NCBI GenBank assembly: GCA_963070105.1
Contig: OY718806.1
Location: 10,566,190-10,630,189 of the forward strand
Direction: 5' to 3'
DNA: 64,000 bases
From: Litomosoides sigmodontis
Taxonomy: Eukaryota; Nematoda; Chromadorea; Rhabditida; Onchocercidae
In this document: in pieces, positions 1-12,410 of the stretch
Layout: the number at the start of each line of letters is the position of its first letter
Position numbering within the stretch: position 1 is the stretch's first letter
Translations under genes and position numbers: made by a program
Notes under the pieces: generated by a model
Databases searched by the model: none
The model's input: the letters and a program-made list of their open reading frames with translations, nothing else
Told to the model about the DNA's origin: nothing

Positions 1-196
1 TCTACTAACAGTAACACATATATGATCGTACATTACAAAACTCGTATGTTATTTGCCAGTCAACAAATTTTACTCTCAAAAAGCAGCGCTAGCAGCAGCA
101 ATACATGAATTTGAACCAAGCCTTAAAATCAAATTTCCGCTTAGCGATGAAGATGATCATATAAACTTTTATCCAAAGTAGGTAACAAAAAAATAC

Positions 197-3100
197 ATGC
201 AAAACTTGGTGCTGGTGTTGTTGCGTAGGAGGCAACTGTACGACAAGAGAACGCTGCTGTGCTGATTGAGTCCGCTGTACCAAAGGCGAAATAGAGTGTT
301 TGTGACCATAGTCACTAATAACATTGCTGATAGGAGGCAACCGATTTGCGTGTGTTGCGACATCAGGAGCTGGAGAGGAGACGGAAATGAAATCAGACGA
401 TGGATCAGTTAACATAGTTCCACCGCAATGGTTTAAAATCGATTCCTCGTATGGTCTTAATCGTTCTAATAGTTGCGGCTTTGCACCGGAAACTGGCAAT
501 TGACGCTTTTTGCACTCGTTTTTCAGATCTTGCACTCGATAGTCTGCAAGACGGGTTCTTGGCTTTTCATTATCACTCACAGAATTAACCATTCCGGAAG
601 CTATTCCTGAATAATTTAAATTAGAATTGAAATATTGACAAGATAGTTGAGTTTCTTGCATTTGTCCAGATATAACCGACTGCACTCCGTTCTGAACACA
701 GTCCGAACTAATTAGTGAACTTTTACCGGATGTTGCTATGCTGGGCGATGTTGTGGTTAATCTAGCACATTCATCTAGACAATGCCGTCCTTCCTCTTCC
801 TGAAACCCACTTCCTTGATGCGTTTGAATGATAAAATTATACCACATTAAATTTGAATGATATAAAATTATATCACATCAGTTTGCTCACGTTACGTATT
901 ATAAGAAAAATGAGTATGAAGCATTTGGCAACATTTTTAAAAGTAATGAAAATTTTTTTTTCAGTTACCCGTGCAGAACCGAAGGTTCGGGATTCCTCAA
1001 CTTCACGCTGCCATTGTAAAAACAACTGTTGTTGTTGAAGCAAAAGATCGTAGCTACTTTGCATTTCACGCGTATTCTCACTCTTCAAAAGAAAAAACAA
1101 CATCGGCCTGTTCAGGACACGAATATTTACTAGTGGAGGTGCATTTCGATCAATGTTCCCCTGCTGCTACATATAGCTCCAGTGATAAACATCTTTCAAC
1201 GAAATTCGTAAAACAGCTCGAAACCTTCATTACTGCCCAAATAAAGAGAATTCAAAAATATCACTTTCAAATCAAATTTAACAAAAAAACCCCACTGCAT
1301 TCTGTGTCACTTTATATTAACCAAAAGTTGGATATAAGTAATTTTCTGAATTTGTCCAAACATCGCTCAAATTTTTTTGCAAGTTTGCAAAAAAACAGAT
1401 GAACGTACCTGTCCATCAACATTTAATAATGATGTATTATCACTAACGTAAGAAACACCATGAGTCACCAGTGCATCATTTATAGTTTCCGCACTCTGAA
1501 GAAAGCAACTAATCAACAGAAAAATCAGAAGATGACAAAAACATTTCTAATGATGCAATACATCAAATGTAAAATGAGCGAAGTTAAAATTTACGATTAA
1601 TTTGTCAAGCCACACTTCTTAGACAATCTATTCTTATCCAAATATGCAATCAGTTCGGATAACCTACTACTGACTAAGTTACCTAAAAAAAACCCAAAAT
1701 ATGTTCTCATAATACCTGTAAAAATATAATAAATTTATATTTCTAATGAAACACATCCCAAACCACTTTTTGTTCTAATTTTTGTCACTAATAATTAATC
1801 CGTAAAGTAATGGACATACCTGGTATTCTGTAGTGGCAGAATCTTGTAATTTTAACTTCGATCGAGCATTTGATGATGGTGACGTTTGGTCATATGGTGT
1901 TCGATACTGTGAGCCTTTTTTACGAACTTTTGATTTGGCCAAACAGACATTTGGCACCTTTCTGTGATACGTACATGCAGATGTCGCGGATATTATCTCC
2001 ATCTCTGTTTGATTATTATTATCATTCCTAATCACGAAGTGTGCAGAGATGAAATATAATCAAAGTTATGCTTTCATTATTAATAAGCTAGCTCTGCATA
2101 ACTAAAACAACATCGCGATAAGTGCATCTTTTTCATTTGCTTCGCTACAAATGGACAATAATTACAGGCCATTTCTTTCATGGAAAACTAAATAATGAAA
2201 TTACCCGACTGCTTCTCTTGGTTCCCACTTCCTTTTCTTTCGGTAGTTTTAGTGAACAATAAGCGGCCCTCTAAAGAGTAAATAAATTAAGCAGTCAACG
2301 GCATGACAATTCTTCGATAGTATTCATTCCACATGTTCAGCGGAATTTTAGGAACTTTAAAGACTTCTTTAATTATGCTTTGAAAGTGCAATCATTCACA
2401 AATATGATACACCGCAAATCCGCTTCGAAAGCTGAACCTTGTATTGCTTGCTCCAACTCTGCATCAGCTTGTAAAATTTTCTTCGTTATCAACTCGAGTG
2501 GACCAGGTCGACATTGCAATTTTTTGTTCAAATCGTCTTTAAGCTTACAGCGTTTCAATTCTTCGGCCTTACGCTGAATAGCTGGATCCGCATTAGATGC
2601 TACAATACGTCCACATTCAGTTATTATAACAATGTTTACTTTTCCTAAAATTTAAGTGTTCCTTCTCTTCACTAATTTTTAAGGAAAACTTCGGAAAAGC
2701 AATCATTCCATCAAAATACAAAGCAAAGTAAGACTACAACAGGTATGATCTTAATGGCAAATATATGAAATGTTCGATTAGAAACTCATACTTTAAGACA
2801 AAGGAAATCCAATTACGTGCAGAATTTTCTCTCAAATTTAACGTAAAAAGTAAAGAGAAGAAAAACAACCTAGTCATGTTTGAGTATTTGACAAAGTGAT
2901 CAAAAAATAACCATAAAAATGAAATAAAACTCATGAATCTAAAAGTTACAATATTCAATAAAAAATGCATTTAAATCAAATTTAGAATCAATAAATCTCA
3001 ATAGGCATCGCTTCCATATTTTAACATTCACCGAATTCTATTTGAATAATCAACTGGATAAAGTTGCATAAAATAAATGAAAAAACATGGGATAAAAGTT

Positions 3101-3294
3101 ATTCTGATCGGATTCAAATGAAGAACAGTATTTTTACATAGTTGAAAAAGATTTGAAACAAAGGGGAAAATTACCAGTAAGTAGGATGTGCTGGGTGACT
3201 AGCTTTTGCTTGGAGGGACGCTGTTCGATTTTCCGCTTCAAAGCGTCACGCTCTTTTGATCGCAAGACGCTCCTTCGTCTGTCGCCTCCTTCCG
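197..3294 (-). CDS. Myocardin-related transcription factor (MRTF/MKL-like), partial
   Basis: MRTFs are actin-regulated coactivators of SRF: RPEL motifs bind G-actin, and the basic box and Q-rich region contact SRF. Exons seen, 5' to 3' on the minus strand: 3294-3175 (RPEL, core ALKRKIEQRPSKQKLV), 2599-2413 (RPEL, core LNKKLQCRPGPLELI), probably 2268-2205, about 2002-1820 (basic KSKVRKKGSQYRTPYDQ), 1495-1409, 1082-969 (SSYDLLLQQQQLFLQWQ, very like the vertebrate MRTF Q box) and 799 to about 197 (SAP core LKNECKKRQLPVSGAKPQL, then a glutamine-rich run). Phases agree across 3175/2599, 1820/1495, 1409/1082 and 969/799; the 2268-2205 exon also fits by phase. The two RPELs match vertebrate RPEL2 and RPEL3; no RPEL1 was found. 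The leucine zipper and activation domain would lie beyond the left edge. Family call is strong; exact exon edges near 197 and 2002 are not. Confidence 0.85.
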
Positions 3295-4012
3295 CTGCAA
3301 CACCGAAAATTTGAAGTGTCTTTTCTTTCAACTAATTCGTTTAAGAGCACAAAAACGACAATTTCATTGTCAAAACATTCACCATGAGATATGGAAAGTA
3401 ATTAACAGTAAAGACTCACACTGCTTGCATAATTGCCCCGTGGAAATCATTAAGATAACTTTTAAGCAAAAAAACAGCTTCATGGTAATCTTGTGTTAAC
3501 GAAAGAAAAGATTTTTTTTAGATTTACTAGTAATCAAAATCATTCTTGAAATAGCTACAGCAGGATCTTTTGAAACTTAAACTGAAGATTCAAGCTTCAT
3601 TTTTCATAGTCTAAAATTTGTCCACAATAAATTCTACACAGCACAAATGGAGAGGAACAGTTCAGGGGACATATACTACATCCATTACTATTCAATAACT
3701 CCAATAATTTCATCTTGCACAAGACACCTAAGCAGATATCCAAATGGAATAAATTTCAAAAACTATTGCATGAAGTAAAGCAATACGTAATAGGACAACT
3801 TTAATTATAATCTTATTGGATCAAAAAGGTTTCATCAAACAAGCATCGATAAATGAGAAATTATTACTCACCAAAATAATGGAAGAGAACTCACTCTAGT
3901 TTATGATGTACAAAATATATCCCGACAAGGAAAATGAAAGATTTTGAACAAAATCATTGAGAAATTTAAACAAAAATAGATAGAATCCGTCATTCCTGTA
4001 CAACTTTCAGTC

Positions 4013-4046
4013 TTCATATTTCCCGTTCTATAACGGGAAATATGAA
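4013..4046. repeat. Perfect 15-bp inverted repeat (hairpin)
   Basis: The arm TTCATATTTCCCGTT (4013-4027) is followed by loop CTAT and the exact complement AACGGGAAATATGAA (4032-4046). No T-run follows to suggest a terminator, and no flanking duplication was seen. Confidence 0.8.
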
Positions 4047-6275
4047 AACATTGGTATAAGGCGAATAAAATCTATTGATTTGCATTAACTTTTCAAATCG
4101 ACTGCTACTAATGGTAATCTGCAGCGACGCTCAGACATGAAATATCAAATACAGGAAAAGTTAGAAGTGCATTCTCAGTAGGTATATGTATTATATACAA
4201 TAATTATCTATGTTGTCTCCGTACAATAAAGCAAAATTCAGCGGAAGAAACTTCAGAACTCTCAGAATGATGAGGTGAAGAATTATGTTGATTATGCTTG
4301 AAATTAATCACCCCACAAAAGGGACTTCCTTTCCTTATTGTAATCTGTAATACTCTCACATCGTACTAATACTTTCCAACATATACTGTTTCCTATCAGA
4401 AGTAACTTTGCTCTTAACCTATATAAGCAGCTCATAAATCCACATGCCGAAAAAATTTATGTCCAGTGCACCTATTTAAGAATTCATCTATAACGGTGAA
4501 GAGACAAATATCTGCCTTTATTCTTCTGTCTTAAAAAAAAAAGAAAACAAATTTAGCAATTGTGGCATAAAAAGGTGTGGACAAACGAACTATGAAAGTG
4601 CTGCTTTTACTCAAACAACTATTTCATGATATGCAAACAGGGCCGAACTAACACGCCAATTTGAAGATCGCTTCAGAGGAACCGCAAAGGCAAACGAAAT
4701 TCTGAGTAAGGTATTTTGAGCCACGAGGATATCCACAAGTGAAATCGAAAAGTACACAAATCTTGTTATTTACTACATAGACGGACGCAAATCCGTGCGG
4801 AAACAACATTCTTACACCCCTCCACACATATATTATAAAGTTAAAGTAAATTGCATCTCGCACGCAGAAAAGATGCAGAAAATGTTCACTATAGCAGTCG
4901 CATTTTACTTTGACGTTCCCCAAAAAAGTTTGCTTTCCTATCTATCTTCATATCTCATCTAATAAATATATAATTATGAGAATAGCCTTCAATCTCACCA
5001 TTCAACTATTTTCTACCTTTTATAACCTTATAGATACAATTCAATCTCGTAGTATAAGAGTTCAACACAGTGAACTGAGTCGAACTACTTTTCAATCCTC
5101 CATTCATAACATACATATTAATTTGCTCCATCGTCTTACTTTCGATTTCTGACCGAAAAGCAGGCCACCACTACTAGTACTATCTACTACTACTGCTCTG
5201 TTATTCCCTACTGCTATCCCATTGTGATTAGATATAATCCAGCAGGAAGACAAGACAAAAATCTAATTAAAAGAAATGCAAATTATTTTGAATACTAAAA
5301 AATTTAAACACAAAAATCAATAGCAGTAGGTGACTGCAGGGAATGTGATAGTTGTGAAGTATGACTTCATTAATCTTAACAACTGAAGCAGAGTTTATGG
5401 TTGACGGAAACAGAAAGAATATCTCACAAGCGTATTTTCCACCTCTTTTAAGACTCTTTATTGTTCACAACAATAAAAATCTATCTATATGTATGTGCCT
5501 TTTGCACGAAAGAAAAATCAAGGAACATATGGTGAAAATGCAAAACTAGGGGAACTACCACTCTAACACCTCTTCACAAATCTCACACAGTTAATCCACG
5601 AAAATCACGCAACAACCAGTAAATTCGAAGAGGCTACATCCAACAAAATATTTCTACAACTATATATTAATTCTTGCTGGAAACTATCATAGTGCATGAC
5701 AATTAATATAACTGTTAAAATTCTGACCATTCATCAGCTTAGAAAGACAAAACATTTATCATTTCACCATTGCTAGCACATTGCGAAACATGAAAAGAGG
5801 GAAAAACGATTACAAAAGCTTACGATATGAACGGATGACGCTCTTACTTCCTTAAACAATCTTCTAACACCTTCATTTCTCATTCCAACTGTTTATGCTT
5901 CCATCGCATAAGGCCCCCTACTGAAGAAATCTTGTATTTTTGGAAACTAATGCTCATGGAAAACCCACTGTTTCCAGTACAGTCTTCCAGTAATAATTTA
6001 GACAGGGATAAAAATGACGTAAAGAATGAGCTGACTAATGAAACAACAACAAGCACAATAAGCGACAGTGTCGTAAAACAGTGAATTGGTATGGTGAAAT
6101 ACAAACGACCAGAGTTGCAGTGACAATGACGACAGGAGCAACGATGACGGAAACAGAATCATATTTCATATTAACTCAGCTCCTCATCCTCACATCTTCC
6201 CCACTTTGCTATTTCGCGAATGGAAACGGTGATTAGGAAGTGAATGAAGTGGTATGTGCACAGGAAAAATGCAAT

Positions 6276-6276
<1 letters not shown>

Positions 6277-6361
<85 letters not shown>

Positions 6362-6390
6362 CAAACAAACAAACACACACACACACACAC
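6277..6390. repeat. (CA)n microsatellite
   Basis: About 110 bases of CA dinucleotides, interrupted by a TA and a short CAAA stretch. It gives long artificial open frames of alternating Thr/His or Cys/Val that are not genes. Confidence 0.95.
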
Positions 6391-6914
6391 TCACTCATAC
6401 AATGAAACGACCGACAACTACCTGGTAAACAGAAGCAGTTGCTCGAGCTCAATCATTCAATCCTCGTCTCCAGCCGCATCCTTGCTTTTGTGTTTATCTC
6501 TGTTCGCATCCCTAACTAAACTCCATCCGCGCCAATCAACAACAGTACATTTCCATAACAGATAAAATCAGGTCACCAACATACACCACGCTACCGAAGT
6601 CCCCATCCGGAAATTCTTCAACAGCACTTCTTTGGTCATCACTTGTAGTTGTCATTTACATTACCAATTATTATCTTGCTTAGCATGTTGTTAAATGAAT
6701 TACGAAGGAGTAGGAATTGCAGCGTTCTTGAAAACATCTCACTTTCGTAAATAGGCTAATATACAAAAAAAGAAAAAAGCTGACGGAAAAACAACAAAAT
6801 AGTTTATTGATGACACTCAATGGGAATGCTTTTCAACTGCTCTAAATCCTCTCATTCTTCAATTTATCATACGAACTAAAAATGTAGCTCAGTATGATAT
6901 GAAAACCATCTCCC

Positions 6915-7058
6915 GATGCAATCAGTAATAGGAGTCAACTTCCAAATAAAAATGGCCAAATAATACGATCATCGATATACTAACCTGAACCTGGCAAAAT
7001 AATTTTGCAACTACTATCCTAACGCCGATCGTGTTCGGGATGCAATCAGTAATAGGAG
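6915..7058 (+). repeat. 20-base direct repeat
   Basis: GATGCAATCAGTAATAGGAG occurs at 6915-6934 and again exactly at 7039-7058. Nothing else is shared between the flanks at a glance. Confidence 0.7.
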
Positions 7059-10000
7059 AACTAAATTCGAGGTAATATTCTAATCTCAAGGTTGAAGAGC
7101 ATCAGGACGGAGCAATCCAAATGAAATGAGACGAATTAAACAACAGGGGTGAAAAAGAGACAAATTTTGAGAAATTCCTCGAAAAGTTGAAAGCACGAGC
7201 GTTACTTAAAAAGATTGGCTATGTATGTTTAAGAAACACGCAAGCTAACGAATCCTCAAAAAGATGAGCTGTCTAACAAATCGCATGAAAAATGTTCGAG
7301 TTCGACTTCGGCAATCCCTAGGTTATTAGGAACCTTCTGTAACTCGGAGTTATTTCTTTGAACAACATCAGCTGCCAAGAACAATAAACCCAACAATAAT
7401 TTTGATTCGCTTGTAGAACCAAACACTCTACAATAACTTTATCCATATAAGCATTAATTAATTTCGTTCCAGTTCACAGTGCACACTTAATTCCTTCACC
7501 GGAAGTCTTAATCATACTTTTGAACAGTCTTAATTAGACATCTTGCATCGAAATAAGTTATACTGACCGATAATATCTTCCATGCTCGGTTATCATGAAT
7601 GTTTAAAGCAATGTGTCAAAAACAAACAATACACATAGGTTGCTACCAGAAGGCTTTTACATTATTAGTGATAAGCTGAAATCTGATAAATTTCCAGAAA
7701 ATGCACAAGCTCATTACAACGAAAAAATGCGCAACAACTGTCGTCCGTTGTGTGGGGTCCCACACTGCCACAAAATGATTCAAATTATCGGAAATAAACA
7801 AATCAATCCAACCATGCTTGCATTCCCTCTAACTCCGTCACGGATTAGTCAGAAGCAACACCCCTTAAGAAAACATCGTATTTTTCGATGAATCAGAAAT
7901 AGACCTACACATTCATCACACACGAAGCAGTGCCCCCACTTACGTCACAACATTCACTCTTTGGATCGCATTTCATACTGCTAGCTTGACCCTCACTTCC
8001 TGTTGATTATAAAAAAGCATTGATCTTTAGGCAAAATAATCATACATGCAGGCAACCGGAAGTCACTTTTGCTAAACCATGAAACAATAATTATCAACTT
8101 AACAGCCGGAAGTTCAAGTTATTCCCTCTAACCCCCTCCTTCCTCTCCCCTAGAAAAAAAAAACATTGAACCACCTACCAACATTCTTCATCAATGTTAC
8201 GTAATATCCGAAAATGATAAACAAAAATTATAATCTGTCGTTTAAGAATTTTTGAATATAGTAATCCAAGCAGTACAGTCATCAATGATCATCTGTTTAA
8301 CAGCTAAACCACTGGAAAAACAAAATTAGTGTTCCTCCGCCGCTTCTCACTTCGGCAGTGAAATCGGGGAAACATTGACGACGACAAAAAGATTGCATTT
8401 GAGAATGATGAAGACGTGTATTTCTTCCACTTATTTATTCTGGGTCATTTTGGCAGTGAACAGCAAAGAAAAGCAGAGCTCCTGTTAATGAAATACAAGA
8501 ACACCAACTCATGCTTATCCAACTGTCCTAATAGCACAACTGTGTTACCCACCATTTTTCAAAATTCGTAAGCTATAAGTAACAGTGGTAATGCATCGTG
8601 AAAAACACATGCTGAGATTTCATGTATTATAAAGGCGAATAGAAAAGGGTGATAAAAAAAAAAGAGTCTTGAAAGCTATTTGACAACCAACGTAAAAATT
8701 AGTGCAAGTGATTTGTACGAATTAATGAACGGTTCCTACACAAACCGACGAGCATAAGGAGGATATAAACTGGTTTTTGAAAGCTCCATCTCTTCAACTT
8801 GGTTCTACTTGTTTTGGTTAGTCTAACAAGCAATCTTTACTTCGTTTCCTCGCCGGTCACCTAAAACATGACGCTACGCTGCATCATAGTTGAAACCAAA
8901 AAAAACGAAAGCAATACAACAAGAGATCGAATTACCTAGAACGATGCCACGATATACAAGATATCGTTGCGCTTGGCGACATCCTAATTTCAGCCGCGCT
9001 GTAAAGCTTTGAAGAGCTGCAAAGCTATTTTTGCGAATTCTTCTACCCATCTTTGTTGTACAGTTATACTTTAAAATTAAATTAAATACTGTTGATTAAA
9101 GTTCTACATTAAGTCAAGTAAAGACGTATGTACCATTTTTCCATTTAACGAACTTTCAAAGTACAACAACCATGGGTATTAGTGAAAGAGATAACGTTAG
9201 ACATCAGTTTAATCGAATAAGATCCGAGAAGAAGAAAAAGCATTTCCTGGAACAAGTGGGAGAGTCTATCAGTCTTACAGTTAAACAATAGACGGTTAAT
9301 GGAAATAAAAAGATTAGATAAAGTTTCGATAATGTTCAGCGTAAATTTTTGTCTGATAGATGCATACCAAAGTAAAATGAAATGGAAATGGAATACATCT
9401 TAACAGGAAACAGCTGCATTTTTCCCACCCAGTTCTTTAAAACTTCGATAAACTAATACCTTGATAAAATACCGGTCTTTACTTTCCTTAGTGATAATTA
9501 GCTTCAGTGAAGATGAATCATTAGAGATTAGAATGAAACAGAAGGGAAAGCACAAATGTGACTTACTGCTAACAAAAACTTATCCTGACAAACATTCAAG
9601 GCTTACACAGTCATAGAAATACACACGCATACACACGCATTTAGTATCTATACAAACCAAAAAAAATGAAATACAAATATTTCTTTACATTTAACAGATT
9701 TAAAATGCACACAAGCCACATGGAACACCTCTCCCATCACATATATACTCTTACATTGTATTACATTCTGCTTAAAGATCCAACGTACCGTTTTTGTTGA
9801 TAATACTCAATTTTATAAATTACGGCTGTCAACGATAGCAATAATAAGCAATAGTTTCTATCAATTTAGATTAAATTTTCAGTGTCTCTGTGTCTGGCCA
9901 CTTAGTCCCCTTGCTACTCTTTTCGTTAAAAAAAATACTTCCGATTATATGATGTTCTCTGAAGTATTCAACAAACAGGCAATATGAAACAGCCATTAAA

Positions 10001-11271
10001 ATCTACCAATTTTCAAGTTTCACCTATAAACAATCATTATATATCTATTTTTGTGATAGTGACAGATTTGGAACGCGGATTTTGGATTTTAATTCAGGAA
10101 AAACATCTCAAACTTGGAACTTTTCAAAAACGAAGAAACGGACATTCACATGCAATGAAAATGACAAGAAAGAAAACAAGAAGTAAGCATCCTGTTGGTC
10201 CCAAATCCAAACAATCTTGCATGATATCAGCATTAATTTTGGCCTCTAACAGATGCTAATCAAAACCTATCTGCAAGTAAAATTCTTTAATATTACAGCA
10301 GCAAAAAAAATCGATTCCCACTTCCATTAATGATAAAATTTGTTCCAAAAATAGAATTCGAGTGAAAACGGACACTGGAAGCTGAACAGGTCAAATGGAA
10401 GGGTACATAAAGTCCTCAGGGAAAAAGAAAAGATGATCCTGATTTTGAAGTATGCAAAAGCTAAAAAGAAATGCATGTAATAGTGTTAGCTCCTCCTAGG
10501 CTAAAAAAAAGAACATCAAATATAAGATTTAAGATGGGTTCAATAGGGTTCGAGGTCATTCGGAGCTTTGGGGTGCTTTCTTATGGTTTTAACAGAGATA
10601 ATGTGAGTCCTTACTCGTCGGATAGCAAATTTTTCTTCTAAAATGTGCTAACATAATAAACGAATTGTTATAACATTTACGGCTTTACATTTTCCACTAG
10701 TAGATAGTAAAGAAACATACAATCTTCCTACTTAATTGAACGAAACCCAAACCGGAATAGAAGTGAGTGAGACGGATGGGACTGAACTGTCAAAATGAAC
10801 ATGAATATGGACTGCAACTGCAATACTTATAAAAAATACAATTACAGTGCTAAAAAGGATTGTAATGATAAAGTTAAAGGAATATATAAAAACTGATGCT
10901 AAGGAAGAAGGTAATAAGTCAAACATGAGCAATGAAAATTCAAAGTTTGTGTATGTGTACCAAAGTAAAAAACAAATTCAAATGGTAGAAGATTTGTACA
11001 CATGTACTAACACTTCTAGATCAGAAAAAGTAGTAACTTAAGTCTGGTTAGTATGGAAAGGACACAACTATAACTTCGAAATATGGGAAGAATAAAGGGA
11101 CTGTCGCTTTAACAATCGTCAACACAAACACTTTTCAAAATAAAAAACATGCCATCAATACTTTAATCACATTTACGCCTTAGTGTTACTCACCAGATAA
11201 TAATTGGAATGAATGCCTGGTTTTGTCTAAATTTCCTTAAAATTTCAGATTCAACTAAAACATTAATTTAC

Positions 11272-11531
11272 CTTCTCTGTTAGAATCCTTGTTTGCGTGC
11301 AGACTTTGGGCATCAACAAAAATTGTGCGTGGAATGAACTGGGTGGAGATTGCTACTGTAGGCTGTCGTATAACAGGAACAAGTAAGAGCGGAATAGCTT
11401 CAGACACGCTGGTTGTTGAAGGCTTAGGTTCGATTCGTCGCCCTAACGTAGTCATCGATGAGATCATAAACAAGTTCGAGATCAAAAGAATGAATCCAGC
11501 TCCAGCTTCAATTTCTCGAATGTGATGGAAC
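11272..11531 (-). CDS. Candidate 5' coding exon, possibly of the MRTF gene
   Basis: On the minus strand an open stretch runs from a good acceptor (ctattctag, exon from 11531) to a donor (AGAAG|gtaaat, exon end 11272). The frame ends in phase 1, which is what the RPEL exon at 3294-3175 needs at its 5' end, so joining them across about 8 kb would give a continuous protein. Methionines near 11467 and 11455 could start the coding region, making the upper part 5' UTR behind a trans-splice-like acceptor. The encoded segment is low-complexity, rich in Ser, Thr, Pro and Ile, and shows no RPEL1. A one-in-three phase match is weak support; it could equally be an exon of another gene. Confidence 0.35.
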
Positions 11532-11609
11532 CTAGAATAGCACACTAAAATGAAAACCACAAGCCTGGTCAAATGGTTCAATAACATGAGTTGTCAGCAG
11601 TTATTCACA

Positions 11610-11665
11610 AAATTTCGTGGTCCGAAATGTCCAACTTCCAAATTTCGTAGTGCGGAATGTCCAAC
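11610..11665 (+). repeat. Two-copy tandem repeat, 30-base period
   Basis: Copies of a unit beginning AAATTTCGT and ending TGTCCAAC lie at 11610-11635 and 11640-11665, with three mismatches. Non-coding as far as can be seen. Confidence 0.7.
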
Positions 11666-12410
11666 GACTTGATTAGATGTTTTTTTTTTTTTACATAAAC
11701 AGTATCTCAAAACTCCTGCCACGAAATTTGCAATCGGTCGTCACCAAAACCAGAGTAATTGTACTAATAAGTTCAGATAAGCACATAACATTGCTCTACT
11801 ATACGTCCACTTGTCACACTTCTATTTACGTCATTTTTCTGTCCTGTACCGCTCCTCCAACTATACCTCAAACTCACCGCTTCTGTAACACAACATCCAG
11901 CTAGTGCTCACCGCGTTTTACATAAACCGTAAAATACGAGGAAGAAAATTGCGGACCATACAATCAGAAAGCTGCTCTATTACATTTGGGTGTGTTTGCG
12001 TATGATTGGTATCTGGTAAGGTTCGAGGTCCGTTTGGGGTTTGCGGTCGTGCTTGCAGTTGAAAATAAATGGCAGGTACTAAATATTTTGTTCATAGTTC
12101 ATAGAACAGACAAATTACTGGAGCATAAGATTGTTTCAGAAGAACCATTTGGAAATTTTCTAAAATTGAGCGTTAGTTCCATTGAAGTCTATTACTGCCA
12201 AGGAACGTCGGAATGTTTTAGGATGCTTGACTTTTATATATGTTCATATAAGGCATTTTTCTTCCAAAAAAGAGTTGCTTATTTTGATCCGCTACATTTA
12301 ATGGCCCATCTGTTTGGAAGAAATAAAATATCAGTAAGAAAATGTCATGACAGAGCGGCTCTTAAGTGATGTAGGCTTTGTTTTCTAATATATTCCGCTT
12401 TACAGTTCTG

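Larger units (their letters stand above)
3300..11270. other. Long stretch with no recognisable gene
   Basis: About 8 kb of AT-rich sequence with only short open frames on either strand, none resembling a known domain or bounded by convincing splice sites. If the 11.3 kb exon belongs to the MRTF gene, this is one long first intron; otherwise it is intergenic. It holds the (CA)n tract, a perfect hairpin near 4.0 kb and a 20-base dispersed repeat near 7.0 kb. Confidence 0.5.

Noticed and set aside
6171..6452. Open frames of alternating Cys/Val or Thr/His up to 93 codons
   Set aside because: They are translations of the (CA)n microsatellite.
11289..11525. 78-codon plus-strand frame
   Set aside because: Lies opposite the candidate minus-strand exon, which has the better splice signals.
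11986..12369. 127-codon plus-strand frame before the first TMED gene
   Set aside because: No domain, no convincing start or splice context; probably chance, although long for AT-rich DNA.
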